Assembly (NCBI RefSeq): GCF_003574475.2
Contig: NZ_QLIS02000001.1
Location: 62,001 to 126,000 of the forward strand
Origin: Pseudofrancisella aestuarii
GTDB taxonomy: Bacteria > Pseudomonadota > Gammaproteobacteria > Francisellales > Francisellaceae
DNA: 64,000 nucleotides
Direction of reading: 5' to 3'
The position numbers and the translations under genes are program-made. Below are positions 1 to 7,780 of the stretch, piece by piece. Position 1 is the stretch's first letter, and each line of letters opens with the position of its first letter. The notes below the pieces were generated by a model that made no database searches, was not told the origin of the DNA, and worked only from the letters and a program-made list of their open reading frames with translations.

Positions 1-1
1 T

Positions 2-469
2 TTACAGAGCTTCCAAGGAGCAATAATACTTGTATCGCATGATAGATTCTTACTAGAGTCTACAGTTGATGAGTATATGCTCGTTGGTGAAGGTAAAGTT
101 AGACCATTTGATGGCGATATGAAGGATTATTATAAATATATATTAGAAGTTAAGAAGTCTGAAAATGCACCTCAACAAAATAAGAATAATGTCGAGAAAA
201 AAGAAAGTCGTAAACTCTCAGCGAATGAGAGAAGGCAACTAAAACCAATTCAGGATAAAGTTAAAAAACTAGAAAAGAATTTAGCTAATCTACAAAAGAA
301 AAATTCAGAAATGGAAATTTTGCTGCAAGATGAAGAGTTGTATAATGATAAAGAAAAACTTCAAAAAACTTTATTAGAACACTCAGATCTAAAAGCAAAA
401 ATAGAAGAAGTTGAAGTTGAATGGTTTGCTGCTTTAGAAGAACTCGAGCAATTTCAAAAAACTGAATAG
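2..469 (+). CDS. ABC-F family ATPase, C-terminal part (5' end outside window)
   Basis: The frame is open from the first bases and ends at 467-469, so only the last 155 or so residues are present. The first residues read SFQGAIILVSHDRFL, the H-loop (switch histidine) end of a second ABC nucleotide-binding domain. This is followed by an E-rich, K-rich helical tail that looks like a coiled coil (about residues 70-150). The domain plus charged C-terminal extension is typical of duplicated ABC-F proteins such as YheS/Uup, which act on ribosomes or DNA rather than as transporters. Without the N-terminal half I cannot tell YheS from Uup. The tail is rich in KLEKN/LQKKN heptad-like repeats. It is followed by a 212-base gap holding a promoter for the next gene. 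Confidence 0.85.
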   Translation, partial: LQSFQGAIILVSHDRFLLESTVDEYMLVGEGKVRPFDGDMKDYYKYILEVKKSENAPQQNKNNVEKKESRKLSANERRQLKPIQDKVKKLEKNLANLQKKNSEMEILLQDEELYNDKEKLQKTLLEHSDLKAKIEEVEVEWFAALEELEQFQKTE

Positions 470-560
470 GTGATATTTGTTTAAAGAAAAAAGGCTATGA
501 AGTAACTGGCTGGGTAATATAAATTAATAAGTCAAGCTTCCATGATCATATTTTTTTGTC

Positions 561-572
561 ATGACGCGTCAT
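561..572. repeat. Perfect 12-bp palindrome, candidate operator
   Basis: ATGACGCGTCAT reads identically on both strands. It is one of the few GC-containing elements in this AT-rich gap and ends 7 bases before the first of two TTGACA hexamers. A dyad just upstream of a promoter is where an activator or repressor would bind. I do not recognise the regulator. Confidence 0.4.
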
Positions 573-578
573 AAAATA

Positions 579-616
579 TTGACAAATGTTGACAAATAAT
601 TTTTACTTGATACAAT
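579..616 (+). promoter_or_regulatory. Promoter with tandem -35 boxes for the DUF1328 gene
   Basis: TTGACAAAT occurs twice in direct repeat (579-587 and 589-597). The second TTGACA (589-594) lies 16 bases before TACAAT (611-616), a good sigma-70 arrangement. The first copy is 26 bases away, too far for the same -10. Predicted transcription would begin near 623, leaving a leader of about 60 bases before the ATG at 682. Confidence 0.6.
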
Positions 617-681
617 TGATTTAGTGTTAAATTAATTAATACTAATAAAAATCTTTAAAGTTAAAAACAGGAGAATTAATT

Positions 682-852
682 ATGTTATATTGGACACTTG
701 TATTTTTAGTCGTAGCGATCGTCGCAGCTCTTTTTGGTTTTGGTGGAATAGCGGGGCTTGCTGCAACTCTTGCAAAAATTGTATTCGTAGTTTTCTTAGT
801 ATTATTTGTAGGATCTTTGATTTTCTCTTTCCTTGGAAAATTAAAAAAATAA
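682..852 (+). CDS. DUF1328 (YtjA/UPF0391) family small membrane protein
   Basis: A 56-residue protein beginning [12 protein letters not shown]. It is almost entirely hydrophobic, with two predicted membrane segments (about residues 3-22 and 26-51) separated by a glycine-rich GFGGIAG turn, and it ends in the basic tail GKLKK. This is the length and pattern of the DUF1328/YtjA family, whose members are often stress-induced inner-membrane proteins of unknown function. A clear AGGAG lies 6 to 7 bases before the ATG, and a strong promoter lies upstream. A different frame over the same bases (690-893) starts at a non-hydrophobic peptide and lacks this ribosome-binding site, so I take it as a shadow. 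The gene stands alone; an AT-rich hairpin with a T-run follows before adhC. Confidence 0.85.
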   Translation: MLYWTLVFLVVAIVAALFGFGGIAGLAATLAKIVFVVFLVLFVGSLIFSFLGKLKK

Positions 853-910
853 ATTATTTAAATAAAATTAATACTATCTATCTTTTCTACTAGAAATTAC
901 TATTAAATAA

Positions 911-956
911 AAATAACTTTGTTAATATTTGATAATATTTTAAAGTTATTTTTTTT
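911..956 (+). terminator. AT-rich hairpin with T-tract between the DUF1328 gene and adhC
   Basis: AAATAACTTT (911-920) pairs with AAAGTTATTT (942-951) across a 21-base loop that can itself pair through AATATT elements, and is followed by a T-run to 956. The form is that of an intrinsic terminator, although the stem is weak (almost all A-T). Its T-run ends 4 bases before the adhC ATG, so it could also affect translation of adhC. Confidence 0.4.
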
Positions 957-960
957 CATT

Positions 961-2070
961 ATGATCAAGTCAAAAGCAGCAGTAGCATGGGAAGCGAAAG
1001 CACCATTATCGATAGAAATAGTTAATGTTTCATTACCAAAAGATAATGAAGTTCTTATTGAGATCAAAGCAACAGGTATTTGTCATACAGATGCTTACAC
1101 TCTTTCTGGAAGAGACCCTGAAGGGCTCTTTCCTTCTATATTAGGTCATGAGGGAGCAGGAGTAGTTGTTGAGGTTGGCAAGAATGTTACTAGTGTCAAA
1201 CCTGGTGATCATGTGATAGCTTTATATACTCCAGAGTGTAGAAATTGTGAATATTGCTTAAATCCTAAAACTAACTTATGCCAAGCTATAAGAGAAACTC
1301 AAGGTAAAGGTTTAATGCCAGATGGAACAAGTAGATTTACAAGCTTTGATGGACGAGAAATTTTTCATTATATGGGTTGCTCAACTTTTTCAAACTATAC
1401 AGTATTACCAGAGATAGCTGTAGCTAAGATAAGAAAAGATGCTCCATTAGATAAAGTTTGCTATATAGGCTGTGGAGTTACTACAGGTGTCGGTGCTGTA
1501 GTAAAAACTGCAAATGTTGAAGCAGGTTCTAGCGTGGTAGTATTTGGTCTAGGAGGTATTGGTCTTAATGTGATTCAAGGAGCAAAGCTAGTTGGAGCTG
1601 GGCAAATAATCGGAGTTGATACAAATAATGCTAAGAAAGATTTAGCAGCCAAGTTTGGTATGACAGACTTTGTAAACCCTAATGAGATCGATGAAGATCT
1701 AGTTAGTCATCTTGTAAGGCTAACGGGCGGTGGAGCTGACTATAGTTTTGAGTGTATAGGAAATGTAAAAGTAATGAGACAAGCCCTTGAGTGTGTTCAT
1801 AAAGGTTGGGGTGAAAGTGTCATAATCGGAGTAGCTGGAGCAGGTGAGGAGATAAGCACGAGACCATTTCAGCTAGTTACAGGTAGAACTTGGAAAGGCT
1901 CAGCATTCGGTGGGATGAGAGGTCGTACTGATGTACCAGAGATAGTTGATTGGTATATGGATGGCAGAATTAATATAGATAAGCTAATTACTTCAAATAT
2001 TAAAATAGATGATATTAATAAAGGTTTTGAAGAAATGCATAACAATATCAGAACTATAGTAACCTTTTAA
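961..2070 (+). CDS. adhC: S-(hydroxymethyl)glutathione dehydrogenase / class III alcohol dehydrogenase
   Basis: A zinc-dependent medium-chain dehydrogenase of 369 residues, the usual class III length. It oxidises S-hydroxymethylglutathione (formaldehyde plus glutathione) with NAD, and many members also reduce S-nitrosoglutathione. Visible residues are catalytic zinc ligands C41 and H63-E64 (GHEG) plus the Cys in [10 protein letters not shown]. Structural zinc ligands are C93, C96, C99 and C107, and the nucleotide-binding loop is GLGGIG. I use the ATG at 961, where the conserved [11 protein letters not shown] begins. The frame also opens at a TTG at 919, but that extension would run through a hairpin and adds a non-conserved hydrophobic stretch. 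No strong ribosome-binding site is visible. The usual partner, S-formylglutathione hydrolase, is not adjacent. Confidence 0.93.
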   Translation: MIKSKAAVAWEAKAPLSIEIVNVSLPKDNEVLIEIKATGICHTDAYTLSGRDPEGLFPSILGHEGAGVVVEVGKNVTSVKPGDHVIALYTPECRNCEYCLNPKTNLCQAIRETQGKGLMPDGTSRFTSFDGREIFHYMGCSTFSNYTVLPEIAVAKIRKDAPLDKVCYIGCGVTTGVGAVVKTANVEAGSSVVVFGLGGIGLNVIQGAKLVGAGQIIGVDTNNAKKDLAAKFGMTDFVNPNEIDEDLVSHLVRLTGGGADYSFECIGNVKVMRQALECVHKGWGESVIIGVAGAGEEISTRPFQLVTGRTWKGSAFGGMRGRTDVPEIVDWYMDGRINIDKLITSNIKIDDINKGFEEMHNNIRTIVTF

Positions 2071-2170
2071 ATTTTTCTTATTTATTCCTATATAGAGCGC
2101 ATAATTCTTTTATAACAGAGCTTTCCACTATAGAATGGATTATATACCTTTACTGATATAGGGATTCTCT

Positions 2171-3280
2171 ATGCAAAAATTATTAGTGTTAGGTGCTGGT
2201 AGAGTTGGGACTTTAGCAAGTTGTCTACTAGTTGAGTCAGGCAGTTATATCATTCATTTAGCAGATAGGGTTATTCCCCATAGTAAGCCTAAATTAGATA
2301 AACATAAAGATAATCTAATATATATAGAATTAGATGCTAATAACAAACAAGAAATAACTAAATATATAAAAAATAATCAGATAGGCTCGATTGTCTCTTG
2401 TCTTCCATTTTTTTGTAATACGGAAATAGCAAAATTAGCTAAAGAAATCGAAGTAAATTATTTTGATTTAACAGAGGATGTTGAAACCACTAATATAATT
2501 AGAGAGTTATCACAAAAATCTAATGCAATCTTCGCTCCACAATGTGGATTAGCTCCAGGTTTTATAAGTATAGTTACAAATCATCTTATGCAAGAGTTTG
2601 AATCTGTGGACACTGTTCGAATGAGAGTAGGGGCTTTACCTTTAAACGTATCAAATACTTTGCAGTATGGTTTAACTTGGTCAACTGAAGGCTTAGTTAA
2701 TGAATATGCAAAACCATGTAATGGTGTTGTTGATGGGCAAGAGAGAATTCTAGCACCATTAGCTGATGTAGAAGAAATAAAGATTGATGGTCTAACTTAT
2801 GAGGCTTTTAACACTTCTGGTGGTATTGGCTCCATGATAGAAACATATAAAGGTAAAGTAAAAAATATAAATTATAAAAGTATTAGGCATCCTGGACATT
2901 GTGAGAAGATGAAATTCTTAATGGAAGATATGAAGTTAGGAAGTGATCTAAATCTAATGGTGAAAATAATGGAAAACGCGATTCCAAGAATAAACCAAGA
3001 TATAGTACTTATATATGTTTCAGTAGATGGTATTCGTAAGGGAGTAAGGGCTGAAAGGCACTACGCTCAAAAATTTCCATCAAGAAAAATGTATGAAAAA
3101 CATTTCTCTGCTTTACAGATGACAACAGCAACAAGCTTATGTGTAACAATTGATCTAGTATTGAACAACTACTTTCCAAAAGGTTTTGTAAATCAAGAAT
3201 CTATTACTTTGAAAGATTTCTATAATAATCGTTTTGGTAAATATTACGAGAATGAAGGCTTACTTGTTCAAGCAGTTTAA
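2171..3280 (+). CDS. Saccharopine dehydrogenase-like / L-lysine dehydrogenase-like oxidoreductase
   Basis: A 369-residue NAD(P)-dependent enzyme. The N-terminal Rossmann fold carries GAGRVG at residues 8-13. The C-terminal part has CGLAPGFISI, MRVGALP, EAFNTSGG and YKSIRHPGHCEKM motifs, typical of the saccharopine dehydrogenase/lysine 6-dehydrogenase superfamily. Members of this length form 2-aminoadipate 6-semialdehyde from saccharopine or directly from lysine. The two genes downstream (ALDH7 then DUF1338) take that semialdehyde further, so the operon supports a lysine catabolic role rather than lysine synthesis. An AGGGA lies 6 bases before the ATG. Substrate (lysine, saccharopine or a related amino acid) cannot be settled from sequence, and no lysine-2-oxoglutarate reductase is in the window. 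Confidence 0.75.
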   Translation: MQKLLVLGAGRVGTLASCLLVESGSYIIHLADRVIPHSKPKLDKHKDNLIYIELDANNKQEITKYIKNNQIGSIVSCLPFFCNTEIAKLAKEIEVNYFDLTEDVETTNIIRELSQKSNAIFAPQCGLAPGFISIVTNHLMQEFESVDTVRMRVGALPLNVSNTLQYGLTWSTEGLVNEYAKPCNGVVDGQERILAPLADVEEIKIDGLTYEAFNTSGGIGSMIETYKGKVKNINYKSIRHPGHCEKMKFLMEDMKLGSDLNLMVKIMENAIPRINQDIVLIYVSVDGIRKGVRAERHYAQKFPSRKMYEKHFSALQMTTATSLCVTIDLVLNNYFPKGFVNQESITLKDFYNNRFGKYYENEGLLVQAV

Positions 3281-3310
3281 TCTATTAAAAAATAACTAAG
3301 GTGATCTATT

Positions 3311-4804
3311 ATGTATGAAATAGCTAAATTAGGAATGGGTCTGGAAAAACTTAAAAACCAATTTTCTGATTCTATAGAAACTTTTAATCCAGCAAATGGA
3401 AAATTATTAGCTAAAGTTAAGAACGAAAACTTAACTGATATGGAAACTGCTATTAATAAAGCTGAAAAAGCTTTTCTAGAATGGCGTAAATATCCAGCTC
3501 CAAAACGTGGTGAGCTAGTTCGCTTGATTGGTGAAGAGCTACGTAAAAATAAAGACTCATTAGGCACTTTAGTTTCTCTAGAAATGGGGAAATCTAAACA
3601 AGAGGGTGATGGTGAAGTACAGGAAATGATTGATATGGCAGATTTTGCTGTTGGTCAATCTCGTATGTTATATGGCTCAACTATGCACTCGGAACGTCCT
3701 GAGCATAGGATGTATGATCAGTGGCATCCTTTAGGGATTGTTGGAGTTATTTCTGCTTTTAACTTTCCTGTAGCTGTTTGGTCATGGAATGCTTTTGTTG
3801 CTGCAATTTGTGGTAATACAGTTATTTGGAAGCCTTCTGAGAAGACGCCTTTATGTGCTATTGCAGTTCAAAATATTTGTAAAAAGGTTATTAAAGAACA
3901 TGGTTATCCTGATATATTTCATACTGTGATTTCTAAAGAGATAGAAGTATCTAAAGCTATGGTAAATGATAAAAGAGTAAATCTTGTGTCATTTACAGGT
4001 TCTACTAAAGTTGGAAAACAAATAGCAGAGCAGGTAGCTAGTCGTTTGGGTAAATGTATATTAGAACTTGGTGGTAATAATGCAGCTATCCTAGATGAAA
4101 GTGCAAATCTAAAAATAGCTATACCAGGAGCAGTTTTTGGAGCAGTTGGAACAGCTGGGCAACGTTGTACTACACTTCGTAGATTATTAGTTCATAAATC
4201 GATTTATGAGACAGTAAAAGAAAAAATGATAAATGCATATAAGCAAGTCAAAGTAGGAGATCCTCTTGATCAAAAAAATCTAATGGGACCATTAATCGAT
4301 CAAGATTCCGTTAAAAACTTTGCTCGTACAGTTAATGAAGCACAAAAACAGGGTGGCAAACTTCTAGCTGGTGGAAAAGTATTAGATAAAGAAGGCTTCT
4401 TTGTCGAGCCAACAATTATTGAAGCAAATAATAATATGAATATTGTTAAAGAAGAGAATTTCTGTCCAATTCTTTATATTATGTCTTTTGAAACTATAGA
4501 GGAAGCAATTAAGATTAATAACTCTGTTGATTATGGACTTTCTAGCTCTATATTTACTGATAATTTACAAAATGCAGAATTATTTCTTTCAGCATCAGGT
4601 AGTGATTGTGGTATTGCTAATGTCAATATAGGAACTTCTGGAGCTGAAATAGGAGGCGCCTTTGGTGGTGAGAAAGATACCGGTGGTGGTAGAGAGGCTG
4701 GATCAGATGCTTGGAAGGCATATATGAGAAGGCAAACTAATACTATTAACTATGGTAAAAACTTACCATTAGCTCAAGGAATTAAATTTAATCTGGAGGA
4801 TTAA
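3311..4804 (+). CDS. ALDH7-family aldehyde dehydrogenase (probable 2-aminoadipate 6-semialdehyde dehydrogenase)
   Basis: A 497-residue NAD-dependent aldehyde dehydrogenase. Features specific to the ALDH7 (antiquitin/AmaB) branch are LELGGNNA (general-base Glu) and [12 protein letters not shown], with catalytic C286. The C-terminal [18 protein letters not shown] segment, which in this family reads the aminoadipate carboxylate and amino group, is also present. WKPSEKTP gives cofactor-binding residues. It oxidises aminoadipate semialdehyde to 2-aminoadipate in lysine breakdown, and family members also act on other aldehydes. AAGGTG precedes the ATG by 7 bases. The gene starts 30 bases after the saccharopine dehydrogenase-like gene and ends 2 bases before the DUF1338 gene, so the three are one operon. 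Confidence 0.88.
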   Translation: MYEIAKLGMGLEKLKNQFSDSIETFNPANGKLLAKVKNENLTDMETAINKAEKAFLEWRKYPAPKRGELVRLIGEELRKNKDSLGTLVSLEMGKSKQEGDGEVQEMIDMADFAVGQSRMLYGSTMHSERPEHRMYDQWHPLGIVGVISAFNFPVAVWSWNAFVAAICGNTVIWKPSEKTPLCAIAVQNICKKVIKEHGYPDIFHTVISKEIEVSKAMVNDKRVNLVSFTGSTKVGKQIAEQVASRLGKCILELGGNNAAILDESANLKIAIPGAVFGAVGTAGQRCTTLRRLLVHKSIYETVKEKMINAYKQVKVGDPLDQKNLMGPLIDQDSVKNFARTVNEAQKQGGKLLAGGKVLDKEGFFVEPTIIEANNNMNIVKEENFCPILYIMSFETIEEAIKINNSVDYGLSSSIFTDNLQNAELFLSASGSDCGIANVNIGTSGAEIGGAFGGEKDTGGGREAGSDAWKAYMRRQTNTINYGKNLPLAQGIKFNLED

Positions 4805-4806
4805 TT

Positions 4807-5610
4807 ATGAGTATTAAAGTTTTAGATAAGCTTTGGGAACAGTATGTTAAAGTGAATCCACATGTTCAACAGATCTATGATTTATTTGTAGAAGAAGGTG
4901 AAAAACCAATTAATGATCATATCGCATTAAGAACTCTAGATGATCCTAAGATAGATATAAATGTTTTAGCAAAGCCATTTATAGACAAAGGTTATAAAAT
5001 TTGTGGCCATTATGATTTTGAGGTTAAAAAATTAAAAGCAATACATTTAGAACACGAAGATCATACTCAGCCTAAAGTATTTATAAGTCAGCTATTAGTT
5101 AGTGAATTTAGTCCATTTTTACAAAAGACTATGAAAGCTTGTGTTGAGGCAATACCTAGCAGTTTAATAAAAGATCCTGAAGCATTGCTAACATCTGGCG
5201 CTAGTTGGAGTTATATAAGTTATAAAACTTATCAGAAGCTTTTAGAAGAGTCTGAATATGCTGCTTGGTTTTATGTGTTTGGATTTAGAGCTAATCACTT
5301 TACTGTTTTCATAAATGACCTTAAACATTTTAATGAAGTTTCTGAGGTTAATGATTTCTTAAAATCTAATGGATTTGTATTAAATTCTTCAGGTGGAGAA
5401 ATAAAAGGAACTCCTGCAGACTATCTAGAGCAATCAAGCACTATTTCAGGTGAGGCAGAAGTTAAATTTATAGAAGGAAAGAAAACTATTCCTTGTTGTT
5501 ATTATGAGTTTGCTAAACGCTATCCTGATGAAAGCGGTAAGCTATATCAAGGTTTTGTAGCCAAATCAGCAGATAAAATTTTTGAGAGTACAGACGTTAA
5601 AAATAGATAA
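4807..5610 (+). CDS. DUF1338 (HglS-type) Fe-dependent 2-oxoadipate dioxygenase/decarboxylase-like protein
   Basis: A 267-residue member of DUF1338. Characterised members (HglS/YdcJ of Pseudomonas putida and a plant homologue) convert 2-oxoadipate with O2 to D-2-hydroxyglutarate and CO2. The metal triad is visible: H38 in NDHIALRT, H164 in ANHFTVF and E234 in YYEFAKRYP. The family stretch GTPADYLEQSSTI lies at about 201-213. It belongs to the short form, clearly shorter than P. putida HglS (about 460 residues). An excellent GGAGG lies just before the ATG and only 2 bases separate it from the ALDH7 stop, so it is probably cotranscribed. Context fits lysine to 2-aminoadipate to 2-oxoadipate to D-2-hydroxyglutarate. 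The needed aminotransferase is not next to it. Activity of the short form is inferred. Confidence 0.78.
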   Translation: MSIKVLDKLWEQYVKVNPHVQQIYDLFVEEGEKPINDHIALRTLDDPKIDINVLAKPFIDKGYKICGHYDFEVKKLKAIHLEHEDHTQPKVFISQLLVSEFSPFLQKTMKACVEAIPSSLIKDPEALLTSGASWSYISYKTYQKLLEESEYAAWFYVFGFRANHFTVFINDLKHFNEVSEVNDFLKSNGFVLNSSGGEIKGTPADYLEQSSTISGEAEVKFIEGKKTIPCCYYEFAKRYPDESGKLYQGFVAKSADKIFESTDVKNR

Positions 5611-5615
5611 TTCTT

Positions 5616-6491
5616 TTATTTATAATTATCAGAAATAATTTTAGATAACTCTTTAAATAGAGTGCTATAAGTAGAGCTTTTTCTCATGACTAAATAAATG
5701 TTTCTATGAAAATCAGAGTTTTTGATCTTTATATATTTCACTTTAGAGGTTTTTGTTTGAGCTATTTTAGGTATAAATGTTATGCCTTCATCAACAGAAA
5801 CCATTTGTCTTAGTGTTTCTAAACTACTTGCTCGGAAGTTATTGTTATAAGATAGTTTATTTGTTGAACAAAATTCTAAAGCTTGATCTCCCATACAGTG
5901 ACCTTCATCAAGAAGCATCAAATTTTGTTCTTGAATATCTTTTACAGATAGATCTTTACCTTTTGATAATTGATTTTCTGTAGAAATAGCTAAACAGAAG
6001 TTATCTCTAAAAAGCTTATTGGTAACAAAATTTCTATTTTCTATATTGTCTGCTAATATTGCAAAATCTAGCTTTCCATGCTCTAGCATATCTATTAAAG
6101 TATCGGTTTTTTCCTCAACTATAGATATACTAATATTTGGTATTTTAGCTTTTATAGGTGGAAGTATATTAGGCATAAGATAAGGACCTAAAGTTGGGAT
6201 TACTCCTATGGAAACATTTATCCTACCATTATCTAAGTGTAAACTTACTAAATCTTTTAAATTTTTTACGTCCTCTAGAATTTTATAAGCTTGTTTGATA
6301 ACTTCTTCACCAATTTTTGTAGCTATTATATTTTTGCTATTTCTTTCAAATATTTGTATATCTAAAGAATCCTCAAACTTTTTTATCTGCATACTAAGAG
6401 CAGGTTGACTGACAAAGCATTTTTCTGATGCTGTAATAAAGCTTTGAGTTTCATATACTGCTAAGATATATTCAAGTGTTCTAGTATTCAT
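5616..6491 (-). CDS. oxyR: OxyR, LysR-type peroxide-sensing transcription regulator
   Basis: A 291-residue LysR-family protein. The N-terminal winged helix-turn-helix occupies about residues 1-60 (ASEKCFVSQPALSMQIKKFE) and a periplasmic-binding-protein-like effector domain covers about 90-290. The decisive feature is EGHCMGDQALEFC. The two cysteines fall at residues 199 and 208, exactly the numbering and spacing of the redox pair of Escherichia coli OxyR, so I expect a disulfide-switched H2O2 sensor. It is divergent from a peroxiredoxin-SDR-catalase operon with 110 bases between the starts, the classic arrangement for a regulator and its target. Its 3' end lies 5 bases from the convergent DUF1338 gene. 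Confidence 0.93.
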   Translation of the reverse strand: MNTRTLEYILAVYETQSFITASEKCFVSQPALSMQIKKFEDSLDIQIFERNSKNIIATKIGEEVIKQAYKILEDVKNLKDLVSLHLDNGRINVSIGVIPTLGPYLMPNILPPIKAKIPNISISIVEEKTDTLIDMLEHGKLDFAILADNIENRNFVTNKLFRDNFCLAISTENQLSKGKDLSVKDIQEQNLMLLDEGHCMGDQALEFCSTNKLSYNNNFRASSLETLRQMVSVDEGITFIPKIAQTKTSKVKYIKIKNSDFHRNIYLVMRKSSTYSTLFKELSKIISDNYK

Positions 6492-6528
6492 ATAATTTAA
6501 GTTTATGGGCTTTATAAATTTAATCTAT

Positions 6529-6556
6529 TTTACAATAAGAACATAAAGAATATAAT
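6529..6556 (+). promoter_or_regulatory. Candidate promoter of the peroxiredoxin-SDR-catalase operon
   Basis: TTTACA (6529-6534) and TATAAT (6551-6556) are separated by 16 bases, in the gap between oxyR and the peroxiredoxin gene. An inverted repeat overlaps the -10 and the predicted start region. Confidence 0.45.
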
Positions 6557-6572
6557 GGTTTATGTAACCATT
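6554..6572. promoter_or_regulatory. Inverted repeat AATGGTT-N5-AACCATT, possible OxyR or other operator
   Basis: Perfect 7-base arms (6554-6560 and 6566-6572) in the divergent oxyR/peroxiredoxin gap, overlapping the -10 box. It does not closely match the enterobacterial OxyR consensus, which has ATAG/CTAT elements spread over two half sites. Assignment to OxyR is therefore positional only. Confidence 0.35.
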
Positions 6573-6601
6573 GTAGTTATATAACTAAAAGGAGAAATAA
6601 A

Positions 6602-7129
6602 ATGGAAAATAAAAAAGTACCTAATGTAACTTTTAAAACAAGAGTAAGAGATGAAAGTATTGGTGGATCTAACCCGTTTAAATGGCAAGATCTTACAACA
6701 AAAGAAATTTTTGATAACAAGAAAGTAATTGTTTTTTCATTGCCTGGAGCATTTACTCCAACTTGCTCAACTTATCAGTTACCAGGTTTTGAAAATAATG
6801 CCGCACGTTTCAAAGAGCTTGGAATTGAAGAAATCTATGTTTTATCTGTAAATGATACATTTGTTATGAACAAGTGGATTGAGCATCAAAAGATAAAAAA
6901 CATTAAACCAATTCCAGATGGTAATGGTGAGTTTACAGATGCTTTAGGAATGTTGGTAGATAAAAGTAACATTGGCTTTGGTAAAAGATCTTGGAGATAT
7001 GCAATGATCGTTAATAATGGTCAGATTGAGAAGTTCTTTGTTGAGCCAGGTAAAAGAGATAATGCTAATGATGATCCATATGGAGAAAGCTCACCAGAAA
7101 ACATTCTAAAATATTTAGAAGCTAAATAA
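6602..7129 (+). CDS. Peroxiredoxin, Prx5 family
   Basis: A 175-residue thiol peroxidase. The peroxidatic cysteine is C55 in the conserved PGAFTPTCS loop (PxxxTxxC), and the catalytic arginine is in the GKRSWRYAM segment. No other cysteine is present, so it is a 1-Cys enzyme that needs an external thiol such as glutathione/glutaredoxin, although it has no fused glutaredoxin domain. It should reduce H2O2 and alkyl hydroperoxides in the cytosol. GGAG lies 6 bases before the ATG. It is first in an operon with an SDR and a catalase and faces oxyR, so peroxide induction is very likely. Confidence 0.92.
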   Translation: MENKKVPNVTFKTRVRDESIGGSNPFKWQDLTTKEIFDNKKVIVFSLPGAFTPTCSTYQLPGFENNAARFKELGIEEIYVLSVNDTFVMNKWIEHQKIKNIKPIPDGNGEFTDALGMLVDKSNIGFGKRSWRYAMIVNNGQIEKFFVEPGKRDNANDDPYGESSPENILKYLEAK

Positions 7130-7148
7130 GAATTCTAAGGAGTCAAAA

Positions 7149-7763
7149 ATGTCTAAGAAAATAGTTCTTATTGGCGCAAGTGGCGTTATTGGCTCTGCTA
7201 CATATAAAAAATTTATTGATGCTGGTTATGAAGTAATACCAGCCACATATAGCGGTGGCAATAATTCTCATGTTATTGATATTGAAGATGTAGATTCTAT
7301 AAAAAAATTCTTTGAAAAGATTGGTCAATTTGATGCTTTAGTATCAACTACTGGTAAAGTTGCTTTCAAGCCTGTTGTTGATCTTTCACAAGAAGATTGG
7401 AATTTTAGCTTTAGAAATAAACTACTTGGTCAGATTAATTTAGTTCAAATTGGAGCAAACTACATTAAAGATGGTGGGTCATTTACATTAACTACTGGAA
7501 TTTTAAATGTTGAACCAATTGCTTTAGGGACAGTAGCAGCTACTGTGAATGGAGCAATTGAAGCATTTGTCAAAGCAGCTAGTTTAGAGTATAAAAACTT
7601 TCGTATAAATGTTGTTAGCCCAACTGTTGTTAAAGAAGCCTTAGAATCTTATGGTCCTTTCTTTGTTGGCTATGAACCAGTAGAGGCAGAAACAGTAGCT
7701 AATGCCTATTTAAAATCTGTTGCTGGTGTAGCTAATGGAAGTGTTCTAAAGGTTGGATACTAA
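7149..7763 (+). CDS. Short-chain dehydrogenase/reductase, compact form
   Basis: A 204-residue Rossmann protein, shorter than the common 250-residue SDR. GASGVIG (residues 8-14) is the nucleotide-binding glycine motif. D38 and D41 (VIDIEDVD) follow the second strand, and STTGKVAF corresponds to the NNAG region. The usual YxxxK is replaced by a segment around TVNGAIEAFVKAASLEY, so the classical tyrosine is missing and the family is the atypical short one often annotated only as short-chain dehydrogenase. AAGGAG precedes the ATG. It lies 19 bases after the peroxiredoxin and 17 before the catalase. Its role in an OxyR-linked operon is unknown; reduction of a damaged metabolite or quinone is a guess. 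Confidence 0.8.
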   Translation: MSKKIVLIGASGVIGSATYKKFIDAGYEVIPATYSGGNNSHVIDIEDVDSIKKFFEKIGQFDALVSTTGKVAFKPVVDLSQEDWNFSFRNKLLGQINLVQIGANYIKDGGSFTLTTGILNVEPIALGTVAATVNGAIEAFVKAASLEYKNFRINVVSPTVVKEALESYGPFFVGYEPVEAETVANAYLKSVAGVANGSVLKVGY

Positions 7764-7780
7764 TTAATAAAGAGGAATAT

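Noticed and set aside
690-893. 67-codon frame [12 protein letters not shown]... over the DUF1328 gene
   Set aside because: It lies in another frame over a clearly hydrophobic, well-started 56-codon gene (682-852), and its peptide does not look like a membrane or soluble protein.
919-960. TTG extension of adhC
   Set aside because: It runs through a hairpin and adds non-conserved residues; the conserved protein start is at the ATG at 961.
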